In this document: positions 44,041-52,993 of the stretch, piece by piece
Layout: every line of letters begins with the position of its first letter
Position numbering within the stretch: the stretch's first letter is position 1
Origin: Cladopsammia gracilis
Taxonomy: Eukaryota; Cnidaria; Anthozoa; Scleractinia; Dendrophylliidae
Direction of reading: 5' to 3'
Assembly: GCA_022457155.1 (NCBI GenBank)
Contig: JAJGOT010001031.1
Span: 34,035-98,034, forward strand
Length of the DNA: 64,000 nt
Position numbers and translations under genes: made by a program
Notes under the pieces: model-generated
Told to the model about the DNA's origin: nothing
Database searches by the model: none
What the model saw: the letters and a program-made list of their open reading frames with translations, nothing else

Positions 44041-44791
44041 ATTCTGTCTTAAATCAAAAACGCCTCGTAAATTTAAGACTGAAAATGCCACAATCACTCA
44101 AAGAAAATGACTTATTTCCAATGAACAAAAAAGCGGCTTGTTTTGCCATTATTCTGTACTTTGTTTGCAAAAAAGATTTTCTCGCCAAAACAAAATGAAA
44201 ATCTGTTTTTGATCAAATAAATGACCCCTTGGAAATTCAAATACACTGCATGTTGTTTTTGGTCCATGCGAAACTCGCCAAAAAATTAATAACAACGACT
44301 AATGGCCAAAAACACTTTTACTTTCCCCTCAATTGTTTTAATTATTCTTTATTTTTCTTATATGGAAGCGACAAGCTGCAAGAATCTGAATTAAATAAAA
44401 AATCAGTCTTTATATATTCAATCAATCATTCTGCCGTACAAATGACCAACCAGATTGTCAGCTCATAAATGTAAGTTACAATAGCTCACTTGTCAATTTA
44501 TTCACAACATGAAATTTCCTTTTTTAATTAATATTTGTCTTTTTCTTTACTTGAAACGAACCTTCGCTTCGGGCATTGTATTGCACTTGGCTTGTTTTAT
44601 TGACACTTTCAGACCGTTTTCAGCAACAAAACCTAAAAATTAAATCTAGTATTAAAACGATTTTACGATGAAATTTAAAAAACGACGCAAGTGGAAGCAA
44701 TATAGGTATCTAAAATCATAATCAGCAAAGTGATAAAAGGATTCGTGGAAGCAAATTAAAATAGGCATGTCAAGAAAGGCATGTAAGAGTC

Positions 44792-46093
44792 TTACGATGA
44801 ACGACTTTTTGGTTTTGTTTTGTTACCATTTCTATCGCGGAAAGTTGGCATGAAAACGGATTTTTCTATTCTCGTGCGAAAGTGCGCCGCAAATCGAAAC
44901 AACGGCAGGGCTATTGTGACAGTACCTAGAACAGCACAAATTGCGCCCATAAACTTCCCCAAGGGCGTTTTGGGCACCTTGTCACCGTATCCAACTGTAC
45001 AGATTGTAATTATCGCCCACCAAAATGTATCAGGGATGCTCTCAAAATGGCTGCTCTCCTCATCATTCAATTCCACAAAGAAAACAGCGCTCGAACCTAA
45101 AATAACAACAGTTGTCGCGAAGGTCACTAAAAGACCGAGGTCGCGTATTCCTGAAGCGACTGTTAACACCAAAATTTTCATGCCTTCGGAGTAGCGCACA
45201 ATTTTTAAGATGCGAATTGTGGCAAATGTCTCCAGAAGCAACACCAGAGTTGTCGCCGATGGCCATGCCATTTTTATAATGAGTTCTAAGTAGAAAATCA
45301 CGATTGTAGCAAAATCGGCGCAGCTTGGAAGAAGCTTAAAATACTGGCTTTTGTTTGGTGACGCGAGAAGCCTAACAGCGCATTCTAACGTGAACCAACC
45401 GTAACAAGCTAAATCGAAAGAGAACCATTCATCGTCTTGAAAGGTCGCAACCGACCTCCTTCTTTCCGCCAAATAATCAGTCGTTGAGTTTTGTTGCTGG
45501 GAGCTCGTTGTTTCTTCCTTAACACGCTGCGGTTGGAGTGATTCAACAGTTTTCAAGCACGAACAAGCTATTGATACTATGATAAATACTTGTGATAAGA
45601 TAGCTAGCGCTTTAGCGGGCAAGGATGAATTTGGAAATTCAAACAGTTCCCAGAGAGTTCTTTGCCACGCATTAAGCGGCCGAGAGCGGTTGAGATCGCC
45701 GATTAAAACATTTTCTAGCTTCTGGCACCTGTTCGGCTCTGCGGGAAGCATAAAAAATTTAACTTCTTCGTCAAACACTTGGGTTGGTACATTGTCTGGG
45801 TAAATTAATCTCCCTTCGTTTTGATAATAAAAAAGTATCCCTTCAAATGCTTGTCTGTGGCGGTCGAAGAAATATTCCTCTCGCTGCGAATCAAAATACA
45901 TCTGTCTTTTCTGCGGACAACCGAGCAACGTCTCCGGAAAATGCGCCACCTTTTGCTCGCTTATTTCAAAGATTGCTCCGCTCACATTTATAACAAGGCG
46001 ATCGAGACAATCCTCGGAGTCTTTGTTTGAAGCCATTATGAAACCAAGAAATCCCGCTGGTTTGTTGTGAAGAACGCCAAACGTAGAAACCAA
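44792..46093 (-). CDS. voltage-gated K+ channel (Kv/Shaker superfamily) alpha-like subunit, single exon
   Basis: 433 aa if the first ATG is used; an internal ATG at residue 20 (46036) has good context and opens directly into the T1 domain, so a 414-aa product is likely. T1/BTB tetramerisation domain at 32-117 (LVINVSGAIFEISEQ, EEYFFDRHRQAFEGILFYYQ). S1 160-182, S2 222-243, S3 254-276, S4 283-306, S5 317-342, pore TICTVGYGD (363-371), S6 379-404. It would assemble as a tetramer in the plasma membrane. The filter is canonical, but S4 lacks its first three charges and the S6 PxP motif is replaced by PLF. These changes suggest an electrically silent or modulatory subunit. A polyadenylation hexamer (complement) lies at 44596-44601. 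Confidence 0.92.
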   Translation of the reverse strand: MVSTFGVLHNKPAGFLGFIMASNKDSEDCLDRLVINVSGAIFEISEQKVAHFPETLLGCPQKRQMYFDSQREEYFFDRHRQAFEGILFYYQNEGRLIYPDNVPTQVFDEEVKFFMLPAEPNRCQKLENVLIGDLNRSRPLNAWQRTLWELFEFPNSSLPAKALAILSQVFIIVSIACSCLKTVESLQPQRVKEETTSSQQQNSTTDYLAERRRSVATFQDDEWFSFDLACYGWFTLECAVRLLASPNKSQYFKLLPSCADFATIVIFYLELIIKMAWPSATTLVLLLETFATIRILKIVRYSEGMKILVLTVASGIRDLGLLVTFATTVVILGSSAVFFVELNDEESSHFESIPDTFWWAIITICTVGYGDKVPKTPLGKFMGAICAVLGTVTIALPLFRFAAHFRTRIEKSVFMPTFRDRNGNKTKPKSRSS

Positions 46094-46099
46094 TGATAA

Positions 46100-47015
46100 A
46101 TGTATTTATACTTGCGAATTTCAGCTGTCTTTTTTCTGTTCATGAGAGTAAACACGCTTTATTTTCATGGAACAGCGAAACGATTGATATTCCCATGCCA
46201 ATATTCATAACTGTAGAACGTGTCATCCTTTGTCACGCATATCCTATGCTTTGGGTATTTTTAGTGCTAATTGGCCCATTTATACAGAAAATTACAAAAG
46301 AAACCCCAATACCGAACGCTTGGAATGTCACGTGGGAGCTAAAAGAGCCAGTAAATTCACCGTATTTGACATTACATTTCCTGTAAAAATGACCTGCTTT
46401 CAAACGCCACATTTGATTAAATTAAAATGAAAATTTGAGAAGAGACAGTGGCATGTCTTTTACTTTTAGCGTCGATCAAATTGATAAATTTGTAAACTTT
46501 TTTCCTCTAAATGTACCAAAGTGCACCCAAGCTAATATATTCATATATTGTAATCAACCAATGTATATTTAATGTTCAAAAAATCGGTCCGAACGAATTT
46601 TTTTCCTTACAACTTAATTCAGGGCTTAGAAATCTATGCTTAATTCATTATTTTGACATATGAAACTATTTCAGTAGCGTACCATGTGGCCTATGATCGA
46701 TTGAAAAGTTATTTATTTATTTCAATTTTATGCAGTTATTGTCACTTCCATTAATACAAATGTTCGTGTGGGATTATTTCATTAGTGCATTAAAAGTTGC
46801 CAAAATGAATTGAAATCTACTGTTTTAGCCGCCTATAGAATTAACGATGATTCACCTTGAAAATATTATATATTTCTCGACATTTTCAAGGGCAGTTTTA
46901 TTTCTCTTGTAAGTAAAATTTTAATACGAACACTGAAGTGAACAAGGATAAAATAATTAGCTTTGATAACTTTTATTCCATAAAGATTATATCCCACATC
47001 ACAAAATATAAACAG
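46100..47015. other. no recognised gene
   Basis: Upstream side of the Kv gene; AT-rich, no motif-bearing open frame. Confidence 0.45.
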
Positions 47016-47153
47016 TATTTTTTTTTTTTTTTTTTTAAATAATGCACATCTTTATTAAAAGTGATAAGATCTAGTTACAATAAGAGTATAATGGTATATT
47101 ACAATGGTATATTATGTTAACACTAATGAAAAAAAATGCGATTGCATTATTTA

Positions 47154-47156
<3 letters not shown>

Positions 47157-47216
<60 letters not shown>
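47157..47216. repeat. CA/TG microsatellite
   Basis: About 30 uninterrupted CA dinucleotides inside the LINE 3' region. Confidence 0.95.
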
Positions 47217-47217
<1 letters not shown>

Positions 47218-47340
47218 CAAGAGACATAAACAAAAGATACACATACAGCAGTAAGGGCAATACTTTTTGTTACATATATTCTTAAAATAGGACATGTTAA
47301 ATATGGGCTAAGTGCATACTTTAAAATTAAAGAGATTGAA

Positions 47341-48060
47341 CTAAGAAAGGCCTTCAATGCGAAATTTGAAGGCAATTCGTTGCGTAAATTCATCAAAATT
47401 TATTCGTTTATTGTTTAGTTTTTGGGAATATAGATAATATTTTGCAAATAACAAACAGTAATTTAATTTTTTTAGTGTGTCATCGGAACGCGCTGATTGA
47501 TCATTGTCAAATTCAAATTTTCCAAATAAAAATTCTTCTGTGGAAAGTGAATAGGAGGTGACATGTTCGCTGTTAAACCATGTTAAGACCTGACTGAAAA
47601 ATGACTTGGAAGGGAGGCAGTCAATAAAAGTATGACCTATCGAGTCGCTTTCATTACAGTATAGGCAGTTTTTGTTACTTTCAATACCAAAATGATACAA
47701 TTCCTTCTTTGTAGCGATAATTCTATGTAGAAATTTGAAGTAGAATTCTCTAAGTTTAGTCTCCTTACAAAGTACCTTCAATTTACTAAAGTAGCAAGGC
47801 CAATTCAAATTCAACGATTGAGTTTCGTGTTCCCATTTCATTGGGCCAGTAGCCTTAGTTACAGACTTGTTAGTAATAAGCCAGTAGAAATCTTTGCTTT
47901 TTATCTTGAGTAAGTTTATTGAGGCAAACAGTATGCTATGGTCTGGTCGGCAGCCTGCAGTTAAAAACAATATGAAGGATAGGCTTGCTGTTTCAGCTTT
48001 CATATTGTCATGTTGTTTATTATTCACAATCGTTTGCAAACCGCAGTGTGCGACCGTAGC
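47341..48060 (-). pseudogene. LINE ORF2 C-terminus (reverse-transcriptase zinc-binding region)
   Basis: About 240 aa ending IAFKFRIEGLS and a stop. Contains KLREFYFKFLHRIIATKKEL, then CLYCNESDSIGHTFIDC, a C-x2-C-x8-H-x4-C zinc-binding motif seen at the end of L1-type reverse transcriptases. The frame is open but the RT core is missing, so it is an inactive fragment. The first ~20 residues may come from the adjacent repeat. Confidence 0.8.
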
Positions 48061-48061
48061 C

Positions 48062-48322
48062 ATCTGGCTCCGGTTGTTCAAAAGGCAAAAAAGGTGGATA
48101 GCGCTGTGCTATCCACCGGATAAATCATCATCCAGTGGATAACACAAAGGATTTTGTTAATGCTTATCCACTGGATAGTGATTTATGCGGTGGATAGCGC
48201 TGTGCTATCCACCGGATAAATCATCACCCAGTGGATAACACAAAGGATTTTGTTAATGCTTATCCACTGGATAGTGATTTATCCGGTGGATAGCGCTATC
48301 CACCTTTTAAACAACCAGAGCC
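48062..48322. repeat. tandem palindromic repeat, GGTGGATAGCGCTATCCACC type
   Basis: Ends CTCTGGCTCCGGTTGTTCAA and TTAAACAACCAGAGCCAG are inverted. Two units of about 112 bp each contain GTGCTATCCACCGGATAAAT and TTAATGCTTATCCACTGGAT; each unit is itself a near palindrome. No protein. Confidence 0.8.
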
Positions 48323-48331
48323 AGTTCTTCG

Positions 48332-48735
48332 CCCCGGAGGGGGGGGGGGGGTACTCAACAAAGTTTTGTATGGGGATGCTCTGCCCCGAGGTCCAAACCC
48401 TTACCCTTTCAAATACCATTTTTGACAGAAAAGGTTCCCCTTTCATACACCTTTCATTGAAAATGGTACCCCTTTCATATAGCCTTTAAGTGCGTCTGTT
48501 TGACATATTTTGAAAGGCCCTTCTTATAATACTTAAATGGCAGTTTTCCCTAGGCCTCCCTTTTTATGCTTCAACGGCGTGTTTTCGCTCCCTTTCCTAT
48601 TCTTCGTAAAATCGCTACCCTTTCATATACTTCAACTCGTAAAATCCCGACCCTTTCGTATACCTCCAGCCTCAAAAAGGACCCCTTTCGGGCGGAGCAT
48701 CCCCGTATAGCCCATTATAGGGAGTACCCCCCACC
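48332..48735. repeat. G-run/C-run bounded repeat with inverted ends
   Basis: GTATGGGGATGCTCTGCCCC near 48369 is mirrored by GGGCGGAGCATCCCCGTATA near 48690. The interior repeats CCCTTTCATAT. Similar outlines at 30590-30925 and 61375-61600. Confidence 0.6.
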
Positions 48736-48966
48736 CCACGGCGGTTCTACGACTTATAAACAACTCAAAGTGTATCTTTTCAGACAACTGATAAGTCACT
48801 CCGCCTTTTCATTAATTCTGGTATAAACCATGCTTGTATGTAGTTCAATAAAGGTGCTAGTTTCTAAAGAGATTGTGGTGCTTCGTCGGTGGGGGAGTGG
48901 TTTTATTATCTGAGTTGATAAGGTAATTTGTACTGAATTGGTCAGCGGCAAAGCCAGCGTAAAGAG

Positions 48967-49373
48967 CCTGGGTACTTGGTGTATCCCTGATCATAATGTA
49001 TGGTACTTCATGTATCCCTTATTGTAATGTATTTAGATGTATTGCAGTGTAATTTAGGGTCGGATTACAGTATCTAGGGTTGAAGCACTGATTTTAGTAT
49101 TTAGGGTTAAGCACTGATTCCAGTATTTCCAGTGTATCGAAAGGGTTAGTTCTTATATATGATCTGGGCTGGCAGCATATTATCTTATATCCCATACCAA
49201 TTTACAATTTCCGGCAGCTAGTCCTCGGTGGTACAGTGGATAGTGTGCATGGAGTAGATTATAAGGCCCGGGTTCGATTCCCCAATTCTGCTGTTTTTAT
49301 CTTCTTTTTCTACTGAAATAAAAACTAAGTGTTTAAATACTTAAAAATAATAAGGGATACACCAAGTACATAC
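48967..49373. mobile_element. TIR element enclosing a tRNA-like module
   Basis: GTACTTGGTGTATCCCT (48972-48988) and its perfect complement (49353-49369). CGTAAAGAG is present directly repeated at 48958-48966 and 49374-49382, a likely 9-bp target duplication with four or five bases between it and the perfect arms. Inside is the tRNA-like block at 49216-49287 and a T-rich tract. Confidence 0.75.
49216..49287 (+). repeat. tRNA-like module (tRNA-Asp-like promoter boxes)
   Basis: TCCTCGGTGGTACAGTGGAT resembles the 5' part of tRNA-Asp including the A box; GCCCGGGTTCGATTCCCC is a good B box. The middle does not make a clean anticodon arm and the acceptor stem is poor, so I call a tRNA-derived module rather than a gene. 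TTTTTATCTTCTTTTTCT follows. Confidence 0.6.
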
Positions 49374-49389
49374 CGTAAAGAGATTGATA

Positions 49390-49740
49390 TGCTGATTAGC
49401 CCTTCGCTCTGACCATGGGCCGGCTAGCGTTCGAAACATCAGCTTCTGAATCTCTTTCGGTGACCAATACTTTGTTGATAAAAACAAATTTTCATGTTAT
49501 ATCTAGTTCAGTTAAGCAGGAGTTTTTTTTCGGATAGGCGCAATAAAAACTTCTAGCTCTCAAACGAGCAAAGAATGATGTAAAATTAATGGATACAAGG
49601 GCAACCAAAAACACAAACAAAGAAACTCAGCGTTTTTCTGAAAGATCCTGTAGGCATGTAAAAAGCCAAAATAATACTTGCGCTGGCTTCTTCAACAGTG
49701 AGGTTTAAAAACATATATCACATCGCTTTATCATAATTTC
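49390..49740. other. no recognised gene
   Basis: Nothing recognised by eye. Confidence 0.4.
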
Positions 49741-49769
49741 AGTGGCGGATCCAGAGGGAGGATCGGGGG

Positions 49770-50038
49770 TGATTGGTCAATGCGGGTGGTAATTGAAAGT
49801 GCAGACAACGGTGCTGACGCTAACATCACGCAGTTTCAAAATGTTGTGGTAAAAGCAGATTTCCATCGGTTTTCCGTGGTGTGGACTCTTATTTTCCACG
49901 ATTTACGTCATTACATAGTCAAAATTTGTTGCTGACTCACTCGGCTGCGCCTCGTGAGTCCACAACATTTTGACCATGTGATGACGTAAATCGTGGTAAA
50001 TAAGAGTCCACATCACGGGAAAACCGGTGGAAATTTGC
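49770..50038. repeat. compound inverted repeat, copy 2
   Basis: ATCGGTTTTCCGTGGTGTGG at about 49867 is mirrored near 50010-50035, with the same GACTCACTCGGCTGCGCC centre as 15447-15620. Directly abuts an arm of the CTTAAAGTGCC family. Confidence 0.75.
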
Positions 50039-50041
50039 TAA

Positions 50042-50207
50042 CGAACCTTAAAGTGCCTATCACCGCTAGAAAGTTATTTTCAAAATCAACTCTATGTACA
50101 TTGAATAGTTGAATGGTAAAATATTTCTTGTTTTGAACGTCGTGTTAGTGAGTTATAGAGATTTGAATTTACAAAATGCTAATTAGATGACGTCAACCCG
50201 ACAATCA
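50042..50207. repeat. single arm of the CTTAAAGTKCC MITE family
   Basis: CCTTAAAGTGCCTATCACCG to GCTAATTAGATGACGTCAAC matches one arm of 6713-7183. The other arm is absent. Confidence 0.7.
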
Positions 50208-50246
50208 TTTATTATTCAATTTGCTTCTGCAGTGACATCGAAAATA

Positions 50247-50504
50247 GGTGGTGACTAGAATGGATACTCCAAAACCAGGTTGGACACCTTATTGAGACTT
50301 ATATAACGGAGTAACGGTAGGCTATGTAAGCCTAAGCCTAGCTGAGGTCACAGGTTCAATCCTGAGTGGGGATTTTAGATTTTCTTTTTTACACTTAAAA
50401 ATTTATTGAAAATAAATTGTAAGTGTCGACATTACGTTATATAATTCTCAATAAGTGTCCGAGGTGATCCATCCTGATTTTGGAGTATCCATTCTAGTCA
50501 CGAC
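50247..50504. mobile_element. TIR element with tRNA-like module and 11-bp target duplication
   Basis: CATCGAAAATA at 50236-50246 and 50505-50515. Arms: GTGACTAGAATGGATACTCC (50251) and complement (to 50502), then GGACACCTTATTGAG and complement. The interior GGTAGGCTATGTAAGCCTAA and GAGGTCACAGGTTCAATCC match 41668-41730, so this is a short relative of the 41548-42985 element. Confidence 0.8.
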
Positions 50505-50519
50505 CATCGAAAATACGGG

Positions 50520-50730
50520 CGAGCGGTCACTTACCAGAGGTTAAAAACAATAGAGAAATTCAAACCAGCGTTGAAAGTGAGCGTGGTCGTTTACGAGAAG
50601 TGGCCGCTTACTAGAGGATTCGACTATAATGATTTGACTGAGAAATTTTGGTATTTTGGAAAAGTGGTCGCTTAGTAGAGGTGGTCACTATACGAGAGGT
50701 GGTCGCAATTTAAGGCTCGACTGTATGAAA
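50520..50730. repeat. possible decayed pogo-like element
   Basis: GAGCGGTCACTTACCAGAGG near 50521 and GGTCGCAATTTAAGGCTCGA near 50701 with several GTGGTCGCTTA phrases between. Ends are imperfect. Confidence 0.45.
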
Positions 50731-50920
50731 AGGAAGTCTTTTCCTTTCTCCACTTTACGAGCTAAAAATTCGAATAAAGACTCCTTCTTTCGTTTCTCCG
50801 CTATTGACAAACATGTTTAGTTTATCTATTTTTATCACCAGTGGCGTAACACCTTGTTCCCATCATAAACACTCTCTTAACCATTTCTTTCGTGGAGTCG
50901 AACCTAGGATAACGCATGTA

Positions 50921-51089
50921 CAGTCAACACTCTCTTAAGCGACCACTTACCGTAAGCGACCACTTTGTAAATAACCGTTTTGTTTCTCAATCAAATACTG
51001 TTTCAAATTGATTTTTCTCTTAAGCGACCACCTCCCTTAAGCGACCACTTTTTCCTGCACCAAGGGTGGTCGCTTAAGAGAGAGTTGAC
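50921..51089. mobile_element. pogo-like MITE (CAGTCAACWCTCTCTTAAGC ends)
   Basis: CAGTCAACACTCTCTTAAGC on the left and the complement of AGTCAACTCTCTCTTAAGCG on the right, with GCGACCAC repeats inside. TA-like flanks. Confidence 0.7.
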
Positions 51090-51129
51090 TTAATATGGTC
51101 GTCTGACTCTTATTATTTTGTGCTGTACT

Positions 51130-51215
51130 CTTTGTTATCCGCTGTAAACTGAGTGGTCCTTACTTCAAATTCTGTGGATGAAATTCTAAGCATAATCATA
51201 AAAGCTATAAAGCTA
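51130..51215 (-). repeat. fragment of the 106-bp repeat
   Basis: ATTCTGTGGATGAAATTCTAAG matches one inverted degraded unit in part (TGTGGATGAAAT core). Confidence 0.4.
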
Positions 51216-51849
51216 TAAAAGCTATAAGCTATAAGCTATATATATATGAGCTATATAAGCTATATATATATGAGCTATAAAAGCTTTTATCAACATTATA
51301 ACCTGGTTCGATAAAAGGTTTCTATGTACACATATCCGATACATCACTTACACAAAACACTTACAAAACGACATTTTACCTGAGCATCCAACAATTCGTT
51401 ATAAATTTGGGTGAAAGACTATAAAGTCTACAGGCCCACAAATGCCTTGCCTAAGGCCACAAGATGGTTTTTATTTTCTGCCAGTTCAAAGCGTTTAAAC
51501 TTGCTGTAAACTACTCTCGGAAAGCTGGAAATGCTATTGCAGCTTCCCTGTATTTAAAAAAATCCCGAGGGAGCATGCACCGGACCCCCCCCCCCCCCCA
51601 CGCCCCTATAAAAACTCGCGATTTCGGCGCTCGTGATGGCCGCTGTAATAATTTTTACCGTGCTACGGCCCTGCAGCGGACCCAAACTCCATCCTATAAA
51701 GGGGGGGCGGGGGGGGGGGGGGGAGGAGGGGACGAAGTGAATAGAGGAGGGGGGAGAGTTAAAATGCTGGAGATTGGAAAACTTTTCGGCCCTTCGTGCT
51801 TTCATTTTTTGGCAAGATAAGAAGAATTGGGGACCGAAACCTAGATCCG

Positions 51850-52280
51850 CCACTAAAGTGTGACAATTCAAATGAAAGCAATTGAGCAGTACTTTCCTGT
51901 GGTATTGTTTATTATGCTGTACAAGGTGGTTCTAACTTTTGAGTCTGTGGATGAAATCCTAAAGTGTGACCATTCAAATGAAAGCTACTGAGCAGTACTT
52001 TCCTGTGGTCTGTTTATTATGCTGTACAAGGTGGTTCTAACGTTTGGGTCCGTAGATGAAATAGTAGAGTGTGACCAATCAAATGAAAGCTACTGAGCAG
52101 TACGTTCGTGTGGTACTGTTTATTATGCTGTACAAGGTGGTTCTAACTTTTGAGTCTGTGGATGAAATCCTAAGTGTAACCAATCAAATGAAAGAGTTGA
52201 GCAGTACTTTCTTGCGGTACTGTAACTTTTATGCTGTACAAGGTGGTTCTAACTTTCGATACTGTCGATGAAATAATAGA
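51850..52280 (-). repeat. 106-bp repeat array, about four units, inverted
   Basis: AAGTGTGACMATTCAAATGA, GAGCAGTACTTTCCTGTGGT and ACAAGGTGGTTCTAACTTTT recur about every 100-106 bp. Opposite orientation to the 11.6-12.5 kb array. Starts beyond the last exon of the DUF885 gene. Confidence 0.85.
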
Positions 52281-52457
52281 ATGTGTCCATTTAAAATTGG
52301 TTGTACTTTTAAGGCACAAAAACCCATCCAAATGTAATCTAAACACTGTAACAGTGCAATTAAAATAATCCTCGATAAAAACCCCCCAAAAAACATTTTC
52401 TTTATCATACAGGTTTGCTTTTCAGATGTTTAGGCCATCGTCGTTTCTCTGCTAAAA

Positions 52458-52993
52458 TCAATAAATGGCTTCGTCGTCATCATTTTCTTGAAACATCTCG
52501 TTTAGTTCCTTCAAGTTTTTATACTTGTCGTTGTCCTCTTTAAATGTCGCTTCCGAATAAGATTCCTGTTTCTTGTAAGCAGTAAGAACATCTTTACAGC
52601 CTTCGTCTTCCTCGTGTAAAACACAGTTGGCGTACCTTTCAATGTTACTTCGTAGAAACGATATTGGCGCTACTCCAAGCGACAAAATGTGGTAATGAAA
52701 ATCTTGAAGTTTAAACTTATTTCCAAGTTTGGTGAGAGTTTCATTACGCATTCTCCAGATTGCCAACTGACCAGTCATGTACGAGGTCGCCTGTCCCGGC
52801 CAAGCCTGGTAACGACTAACCTCGTTGGTAACTACGTCACTATCATCCCACATGTAACGGTCAAACAAATCCAGGGCTTGATCACGTGTCAGGTTTTTGT
52901 AATGGAGTCCAGTATCGATAATAAGACGAAGAGCGCGCCATATTTGAGATTTGATAGCTCCGTAGCTCTCAAGTGGACGATCTTGGTATAAAT
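52458..52993 (-). CDS. DUF885 protein, last exon
   Basis: Acceptor CTTTTTCAG before ATTTATACC. Encodes YQDRPLESYGAIKSQIWRAL, then LIIDTGLHYKNLTRDQALDL, EVSRYQAWPGQATSYMTGQL and FHYHILSLGVAPISFLRSNI: the conserved C-terminal helical part of DUF885. The end is acidic (EMFQENDDDEAIY). Confidence 0.9.

Larger units (their letters stand above)
47018..48060 (-). mobile_element. 5'-truncated LINE, 3' end with poly-A
   Basis: On the minus strand: coding C-terminus (48081-47341), a 3' part with a TG/CA microsatellite (47157-47216) and a terminal A run (T run on +, 47019-47036). The 5' end is cut near 48060, where the ends of the GGTGGATAGC repeat begin. Truncation at the 5' end and a poly-A tail are usual for LINE insertion. 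Confidence 0.8.

Noticed and set aside
47071..47396. Cys-Val repeat proteins over the CA run
   Set aside because: Translation of a dinucleotide microsatellite.
49216..49287. Functional tRNA-Asp gene
   Set aside because: Promoter boxes are good, but acceptor and anticodon stems do not pair properly and it sits in a TIR element.
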